A DNA stretch of 26,382 nucleotides from Chthoniobacter flavus. Lineage in GTDB: Bacteria; Verrucomicrobiota; Verrucomicrobiia; Chthoniobacterales; Terrimicrobiaceae. Below, in pieces: positions 22,114 to 26,382 of the stretch. Position 1 is the stretch's first letter. The number at the start of each line of letters is the position of its first letter. The translations under genes were made by a program, and so were the position numbers. The stretch covers positions 1-26,382 of the forward strand of contig CAMDOJ010000004.1 of assembly GCA_945903555.1 (NCBI GenBank), read 5' to 3'. A model generated the notes under the pieces. It was not told the origin of the DNA, did no database searches, and worked only from the letters and a program-made list of their open reading frames with translations.

Positions 22114-22523
22114 GGGATGGAAATAACGTCCTCGATGGATTCGCTGCCCCACAGGGTTGCATCCTTGATCATTTTGCCCGCCACCTGAACTTGGATTCGA
22201 AGTGCTGCATTTTTTTGTGGCGATACAAACCGAGCCTTCACTACGAGATCCTCGGGTTTGACGGCATCCATCGAGTAGGTGGCGATCAGCGACTCCGTCT
22301 CTGATGAAGATTCAACCGGCTTTTGCCCGACGGCAGCCAGAGCAAGGTGCGCGGGCGTCGACGAGGTCATCGTGATTTCATAGGAGACGATTTTTTTTGA
22401 GGGCAATTTCCCGCTCGACAGCACACCGACTGGCCGATCCCGAGTGATGAGATAAACTGGGATGCCTGCGATCGCGAGGAAACAGATCAGAACAACTAAC
22501 CTCAATATCGGATGGCCTCTCAT
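22110..22523 (-). CDS. Unknown membrane-anchored protein inside the zinc transporter operon
   Basis: Family not recognised. 137 residues: a basic start, one hydrophobic helix at about 7-26 (signal anchor), then an extracytoplasmic domain of about 110 residues that alternates short hydrophobic and polar stretches, suggesting a beta sandwich. There is no cysteine lipobox and no His cluster, with one His in the mature part. It starts 3 bases after the znuA stop and ends in an ATGA overlap with znuC, so it is locked into the operon between binding protein and ATPase. Likely an accessory to metal uptake in the periplasm, which is inference from position only. Confidence 0.75.
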   Translation of the reverse strand: MRGHPILRLVVLICFLAIAGIPVYLITRDRPVGVLSSGKLPSKKIVSYEITMTSSTPAHLALAAVGQKPVESSSETESLIATYSMDAVKPEDLVVKARFVSPQKNAALRIQVQVAGKMIKDATLWGSESIEDVISIP

Positions 22524-22526
22524 GAT

Positions 22527-23417
22527 TTACTGAAGCGCTTCGACGATCGTTGTGACATTGCTTCGCATCATTCCAATATAAGTTCCCGCATCGCCTATCC
22601 CAAGCCCATCGGCGTAAAGCGTACCGCCGAGATTCGCGCCGGTTTCAACCGTGATTTGCTGAAGAACCTTTGGGTTTTCGATATTTTCAGCAAAGATGGC
22701 TTTCACTCCAAGGGATTTGATTTCTTGAATGAGGTTCCGCACTTTCTGTGATGACGGCTGGTCGGATGTGGATATCCCCTGCACGGGGAGAACCTGAAAG
22801 CCATAGTCCCTCGCGAAGTAGCCAAGAGCATCGTGGGACGTCACGAGAATCCTTTGGCTTTTGGGCAAGACGGCCAGTTGCAGGCGGGTCCATTTCGCCA
22901 AGACTTTGAGCTTATCCTCGAATGCCCTCGCGTTCGCCTGAAAGTCCGAGCGTCCATCCGGGTCCACTGCAATGAATGCATCTCGAAGCTGAAGCGTGAC
23001 GGCCTCAACATTCGCGATGCTATGCCACCAATGGGGATCTGCCGCATCGTGCGAATGACTGTGGTCGTGATGATCCTCTTCCGCGCAAGCGATCGGCTTC
23101 ACCGCAGATCCCGCTACCACGAATTCAACCCCACTTTTTTCGACACTCGAGCGGAGCTTGTCCAAGTACGGCTCAAATCCCAACCCGCTCGCCAATACAA
23201 TCTGCACACTTGATATCTTTTTGATGTCGCCCGGCGTGGGTTCGTAAAGGTGCGGATCGCTCCCAGGCTTGATAATCTCGCTTACCTCCACCCGATCGCC
23301 CCCGACATTCCGAGCGATATCGGATAGCACCGTACTGAGCGAGGCCACCTTGATCGGCTCCGCAGAGACCCATGGCGCAAGCCCGATAAAAATCAAAACT
23401 GAAAAAAGTGGACTCAT
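22527..23417 (-). CDS. znuA: Zinc-binding periplasmic protein of ABC importer
   Basis: Cluster 9 substrate-binding protein, 296 residues, with a Sec signal peptide (hydrophobic 4-16, cleavage likely after VSA at about 19). Metal ligands can be placed at His56 (GSDPHLYEP), His129 (DPHWWHS), His195 (TSHDALGY) and Asp270 (LYADGLG). A His/Asp-rich loop (EEDHHDHSHSHD, about 113-124) between the first two is the mark of zinc-type ZnuA proteins. Three histidines plus the His-rich loop favour zinc over manganese. Head of the operon znuA, small gene, znuC, znuB. The ATG at 23415-23417 lies very close to the predicted transcript start, so the message may be nearly leaderless. Confidence 0.94.
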   Translation of the reverse strand: MSPLFSVLIFIGLAPWVSAEPIKVASLSTVLSDIARNVGGDRVEVSEIIKPGSDPHLYEPTPGDIKKISSVQIVLASGLGFEPYLDKLRSSVEKSGVEFVVAGSAVKPIACAEEDHHDHSHSHDAADPHWWHSIANVEAVTLQLRDAFIAVDPDGRSDFQANARAFEDKLKVLAKWTRLQLAVLPKSQRILVTSHDALGYFARDYGFQVLPVQGISTSDQPSSQKVRNLIQEIKSLGVKAIFAENIENPKVLQQITVETGANLGGTLYADGLGIGDAGTYIGMMRSNVTTIVEALQ

Positions 23418-23426
23418 GAATAAATT

Positions 23427-23456
23427 ATTTTAATAGCGACATTTACTGCAAGTCAA
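23427..23456 (-). promoter_or_regulatory. Candidate znuA promoter
   Basis: On the minus strand TTGACT (23451-23456) and TAAAAT (23427-23432) each match the sigma70 consensus at five of six positions and are 18 bases apart. The transcript would begin near 23420, only a few bases before the znuA ATG. The -35 element lies inside the inverted repeat at 23447-23461. Confidence 0.5.
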
Positions 23457-23461
23457 TTGCA
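23447..23461. promoter_or_regulatory. Candidate Fur/Zur-family operator over the znuA promoter
   Basis: Perfect inverted repeat TGCAA-N5-TTGCA covering the -35 element of the znuA promoter. The pattern resembles the core of the Streptomyces Nur box (TTGCAA-N5-TTGCAA), a Fur-family metalloregulator site. An AATTGCAT half-site inside it (23455-23462) recurs at 23479-23486, 24 bases away. Binding would block the znu operon and could also affect the divergent lpdA gene. No regulator gene lies in the window. Confidence 0.5.
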
Positions 23462-23529
23462 TTTCAAAAAAATGAATGAATTGCATGAAGCGAAAAAGCA
23501 CAGCAAGATTTATGATTCATAAAAAAACT

Positions 23530-24909
23530 ATGGCTGATTACGATTTAATAGTGGTGGGCGGCGGACCGGCAGGCTACGTCGCAGCGATTCGGGCGGGGCA
23601 ACTGGGCAAAAAAGTGGCCTGTATCGAGATGGATCGCGCGGGCGGCACTTGTTTGAACTGGGGCTGCATTCCGACGAAGTCCCTTCTCAAAAACGCCGAG
23701 GTTTACCAGATGATCAAAAACCACGCGGGCGACTTTGGTCTCAAAGTGGAAGGCTTGACTTACGAGTGGGACAAAGTGATCGGCCGCAGCCGCAAGGTGG
23801 CAGACCGACTGGCGGGCGGGATCGAAATGCTATTTAAGAAAAACAAAGTGGATTATCTCCGTGGCGAAGCCACCATTCCTAAGTCTGGAGTCGTCGAGGT
23901 GACGGACAAAGACGGCAAAAAAGCCGAGCATAAGGCCGCCAAGATTCTCATTGCGACGGGCGTGGTGACCCGCGAGATGCCAGGCTTCCCCTTCAATGGT
24001 AAAAGTGTGATCGGTAGCCGCCAAGCGATGGCTTTGGAAAATCAACCCAAGGAAATCATCATCATCGGAGCTGGCGCCATCGGAATCGAGTTTGCGTATT
24101 TTTTCAATGCCTTCGGGACCAAGGTGACCGTGGTCGAAATGCAACCGCATATTCTTCCTGTCGAAGATACCGAGGTCAGCCAGACACTCGAAAAATCCCT
24201 CGCCAAGCAAGGGATTAAGTTCCTTACAAACACAAAGGTCGATAAAGCCGAAACCACCAACAAGGGAGTGCGCCTCACTGTCACCGGAAAAACCACCGAG
24301 ACGATCGAAGCCGACATCGCGTTGGTCGCGATCGGCGTTTCGCCACTCATGCCAACCGGGATGAATTTTGAGACCGACGCCAAGGGCTACCTCAAGACCA
24401 ATGAAAATTATGAGACGAATGTGAAGGGCGTTTATGGCGCGGGCGATATCATTGGGCCACCTTGGCTCGCTCACGTTGCCAGCTTCGAAGCGATGCAAAC
24501 CGTCGAAGGAATGTTTACAGGATCCAAGCCTAAGAAGGTGTCGGTATTCCCTGGCTGCACGTATTGCCAACCGCAAGTCGCCAGCGTCGGACTCACGGAA
24601 CGCGCCGCGACTGAAAAAGGCCTCAAATTCAAAATTGGCAAATTCCCATTCTTGGCCAGCGGCAAAGCCCAGGCAGTCGGCGAGGTCGAAGGCTTCGTCA
24701 AACTCCTCGTCGGCGAGAAGCATGGTGAAATCCTTGGCGCCCACATCATCGGCGCGGATGCCACCGAGATGATTGCCGAACTCGGACTCGCCATCACGAT
24801 GGAGGCGACCTACGAGGAACTCATAGCCACCATTCATGCCCATCCAACGCTCAGCGAGGCGATCCATGAAGCCGCGCATGCCTCACAGGGCCACGCGATT
24901 CATTTCTAA
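23530..24909 (+). CDS. lpdA: Dihydrolipoyl dehydrogenase
   Basis: FAD-dependent disulfide oxidoreductase of 459 residues, the E3 subunit of 2-oxoacid dehydrogenase complexes and the glycine cleavage system. Seen: FAD-binding VGGGPAGYVAA (9-19), redox-active disulfide GGTCLNWGCIPTK (Cys41, Cys46), NAD-binding IIIIGAGAIGIEFAYFF, FAD-binding GVYGAGDIIG, and the C-terminal HAHPTLSEAIHEA with the catalytic pair His438 and Glu443. The frame is open from 23476, but MADYDLIVVGGG at 23530 is the normal N-terminus. No E1 or E2 gene is adjacent, so it may serve several complexes. It diverges from znuA across a 112-base spacer and ends in a strong terminator. Confidence 0.95.
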   Translation: MADYDLIVVGGGPAGYVAAIRAGQLGKKVACIEMDRAGGTCLNWGCIPTKSLLKNAEVYQMIKNHAGDFGLKVEGLTYEWDKVIGRSRKVADRLAGGIEMLFKKNKVDYLRGEATIPKSGVVEVTDKDGKKAEHKAAKILIATGVVTREMPGFPFNGKSVIGSRQAMALENQPKEIIIIGAGAIGIEFAYFFNAFGTKVTVVEMQPHILPVEDTEVSQTLEKSLAKQGIKFLTNTKVDKAETTNKGVRLTVTGKTTETIEADIALVAIGVSPLMPTGMNFETDAKGYLKTNENYETNVKGVYGAGDIIGPPWLAHVASFEAMQTVEGMFTGSKPKKVSVFPGCTYCQPQVASVGLTERAATEKGLKFKIGKFPFLASGKAQAVGEVEGFVKLLVGEKHGEILGAHIIGADATEMIAELGLAITMEATYEELIATIHAHPTLSEAIHEAAHASQGHAIHF

Positions 24910-24923
24910 TAGCTGAAGAACTC

Positions 24924-24965
24924 AGCCAAGGCTCGATCGAATGACGGGCCTTGGCTTGTTTTTTT
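24924..24965 (+). terminator. Intrinsic terminator of lpdA
   Basis: A 9-base perfect stem (AGCCAAGGC at 24924-24932, GCCTTGGCT at 24948-24956) with a 15-base loop is followed by TGTTTTTTT. It starts 15 bases after the lpdA stop. The T tract runs into the stop codon of the convergent recQ gene (TAA at 24964-24966). On the minus strand no U tract follows, so it mainly serves lpdA. Confidence 0.85.
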
Positions 24966-26382
24966 ATGTGAACTTCACCTTCGGGTAGGTTTTGAGATAA
25001 CTGGTCACCTCTGCAACAAAGGCATCGCCAAATTCGGACTGCTTTTTCTCGCTGATTCCTTCGATGAAACGAAGGTCAGCGACCTTCGTTGGGTATTCCC
25101 TCGCCATGTGGCGAAGTGTATTGTCACCGAAAATCACGTAAGCCGGCACAGCGCGCTCATCGGCGAGCTTTTTACGGAGTCGGCGCAGGCGATCAAAGAG
25201 CGTTTCGTCACACGCGATTTCACCCGCACGGGGAGCATCCACCTTTTTCACTACCATCGTCTTCTTGAGCGTAATGACCCTTCGGCTTCTCAGGGCATCC
25301 AAGCCTTCGAGGCTGAGTGAAATCGTAGGAAACTGACCGGTATCCTGTGCCAGAAGCCCGGCTCGCAGCAACTCCCGCCCGATAGCACTCCACTCAGGGC
25401 GGCTCAATTCCTTGCCAATCCCATAGGTAGTGAGTCGGTCGTGCCCCCAGCGACGGATTTTTTCCGTGTCCGCGCCAGTGAGGATTTCGATGAGGTGATT
25501 CAGCCCCACACCGAAGCGGCCGACCTGCCGAACCCGATAGGCACAGGAGAGGAGCTTCTGGGCATGCATGGTGGCATCGTAGGTCTCACGGGGCTGAATG
25601 CAGTTATCGCACGCCGCACAATTCGGCACCGAATAATTCTCGGCAAAGTAGTTCAACAACTCACGCCGCCTGCACGTCGGACACTCCGCATAGCGGAGCA
25701 TGAGATTGAGTTGATCGCGGGCAATCTGCTTCTCCTTTGGGTTAGACATCTCATCGATGAAGTGCGTTTGCTTCGCCGCATCACCAGCACTGAAGAGGAG
25801 AATGCAATCCCCTGGCAAGCCATCCCTGCCGGCACGCCCCGTTTCCTGATAATACCCTTCGATATTTTTCGGAAGGTCGTGATGGATGACCCAACGGACA
25901 TTCGGTTTATTGATGCCCATTCCAAAAGCAATCGTCGCGCACATGATCCGAGTCTCGTCACGAATGAAGAGTTCCTGATTGAGTTCACGCTCCTTGGCGG
26001 TGAGTCCTGCATGATAGGGAAGCGCGGAAAACCCACGGTCACTGAGGCTCGCGGAGACTCGGTCAACCGCAGCCCTTGTCGCGCAATAGACAATCCCGCT
26101 ATCCATAGGCCGCGCTCGAATGAAGTCGATGATTTGCTTAACCGGTTGATCCTTCGGCAGCACACGATAGGAGAGATTCGGGCGATTGAAGCTCGCAACG
26201 AAGACCTTCGGGTCTTTCAGCTTAAGATGATTGACTATGTCCTCCCTGACCCTTTCCGTGGCCGTTGCCGTAAGCGCCATAAGCGGGACGTCCGAAAGAA
26301 GAGTTCGCAGGCGCGAGATCTGGCGGTATTCCGGACGAAAATCATGCCCCCATTCGGAAATGCAGTGAGCCTCATCAATCGC
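24964..26382 (-). CDS. recQ: ATP-dependent DNA helicase RecQ, partial (N-terminus off window)
   Basis: 3'-5' superfamily 2 helicase of recombination and fork repair. The visible 472 residues begin at motif II (AIDEAHCISEWGHDFRPEY at the right edge), followed by motif III ALTATAT, the C-terminal helicase lobe with HAGL, ATIAFGMGINKPNVRWVIHHD, and QETGRAGRDGLPGDC (motif VI). The RQC part has its zinc site (CPTCRRRELLNYF and CAACDNC) and a winged-helix region, and the end carries an HRDC domain (LFDRLRRLRKKLADE ... VPAYVIFGDNTLRHMA). Roughly the first 130-140 residues, with Walker A, lie past base 26382. Domain order and spacing are normal, so nothing suggests a broken gene. Convergent with lpdA. 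Confidence 0.95.
   Translation of the reverse strand, partial: AIDEAHCISEWGHDFRPEYRQISRLRTLLSDVPLMALTATATERVREDIVNHLKLKDPKVFVASFNRPNLSYRVLPKDQPVKQIIDFIRARPMDSGIVYCATRAAVDRVSASLSDRGFSALPYHAGLTAKERELNQELFIRDETRIMCATIAFGMGINKPNVRWVIHHDLPKNIEGYYQETGRAGRDGLPGDCILLFSAGDAAKQTHFIDEMSNPKEKQIARDQLNLMLRYAECPTCRRRELLNYFAENYSVPNCAACDNCIQPRETYDATMHAQKLLSCAYRVRQVGRFGVGLNHLIEILTGADTEKIRRWGHDRLTTYGIGKELSRPEWSAIGRELLRAGLLAQDTGQFPTISLSLEGLDALRSRRVITLKKTMVVKKVDAPRAGEIACDETLFDRLRRLRKKLADERAVPAYVIFGDNTLRHMAREYPTKVADLRFIEGISEKKQSEFGDAFVAEVTSYLKTYPKVKFT

Noticed and set aside
23830..24879. Long minus-strand open frame (349 codons) opposite lpdA
   Set aside because: Lies wholly antisense to a clear lpdA gene. Its translation has no family features and reflects the codon bias of the sense strand.

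Overview
The window holds 30 protein-coding genes packed almost end to end. I see no rRNA or tRNA genes, insertion sequences, prophage or CRISPR. Base composition looks even and moderately GC-rich. The genes are mostly housekeeping or envelope functions of a Gram-negative bacterium. My best guess is the Planctomycetes-Verrucomicrobia-Chlamydiae group, most likely Verrucomicrobiota. That guess rests on the gene repertoire (EpsC-type serine acetyltransferase with a NifS-like desulfurase, a one-domain PUR protein, M29 aminopeptidase, Agl23-like membrane protein) and on the scarcity of Shine-Dalgarno motifs. It is inference, not proof.

Layout. (1) 1-6510, minus strand: a compact run reading GT2 glycosyltransferase, pdxJ, bioF, YheT-type hydrolase, PAP2 phosphatase, GT39-type membrane glycosyltransferase, then ispE, which runs off the left edge. 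(2) 6514-9683, plus strand, diverging with almost no spacer: an Agl23/TIGR03663-type membrane protein and a GT-C-like membrane protein, coupled by an ATGA overlap. (3) 9680-10638, minus: two unknown coiled-coil proteins, each with a C-terminal membrane anchor. (4) 10862-12820, plus: purC and a DUF4126 membrane protein with an extra C-terminal domain. (5) 12865-17730, minus: galK, cysE, a cysteine desulfurase, a SprT-like zinc metalloprotein, and two tandem paralogues of a family I do not recognise. (6) 17814-20453, plus: a three-gene YqjD/YqjE/YqjK-like envelope set, an M29 aminopeptidase, and a small PUR nucleic-acid-binding protein. (7) 20489-23417, minus: a zinc-type ABC importer (znuA, unknown gene, znuC, znuB) with a candidate metalloregulator operator over its promoter. 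(8) 23530-24909, plus: dihydrolipoyl dehydrogenase with a clear terminator. (9) 24964-26382, minus: recQ, cut by the right edge.

Functional themes. Five genes (GT2, GT39, PAP2, Agl23-like, GT-C-like) could form a polyprenyl-phosphate-dependent glycan assembly set: a GT2 enzyme loads a lipid carrier, GT-C enzymes transfer the sugar outside the membrane, and PAP2 recycles the carrier. ispE feeds isoprenoid supply and pdxJ supplies the PLP used by bioF and the desulfurase. CysE and the desulfurase are consecutive steps in making and using cysteine. The parts least explained by known families are the tandem paralogue pair at 12865-13889, the tail-anchored coiled-coil pair at 9680-10638, and the small gene inside the zinc transporter operon.
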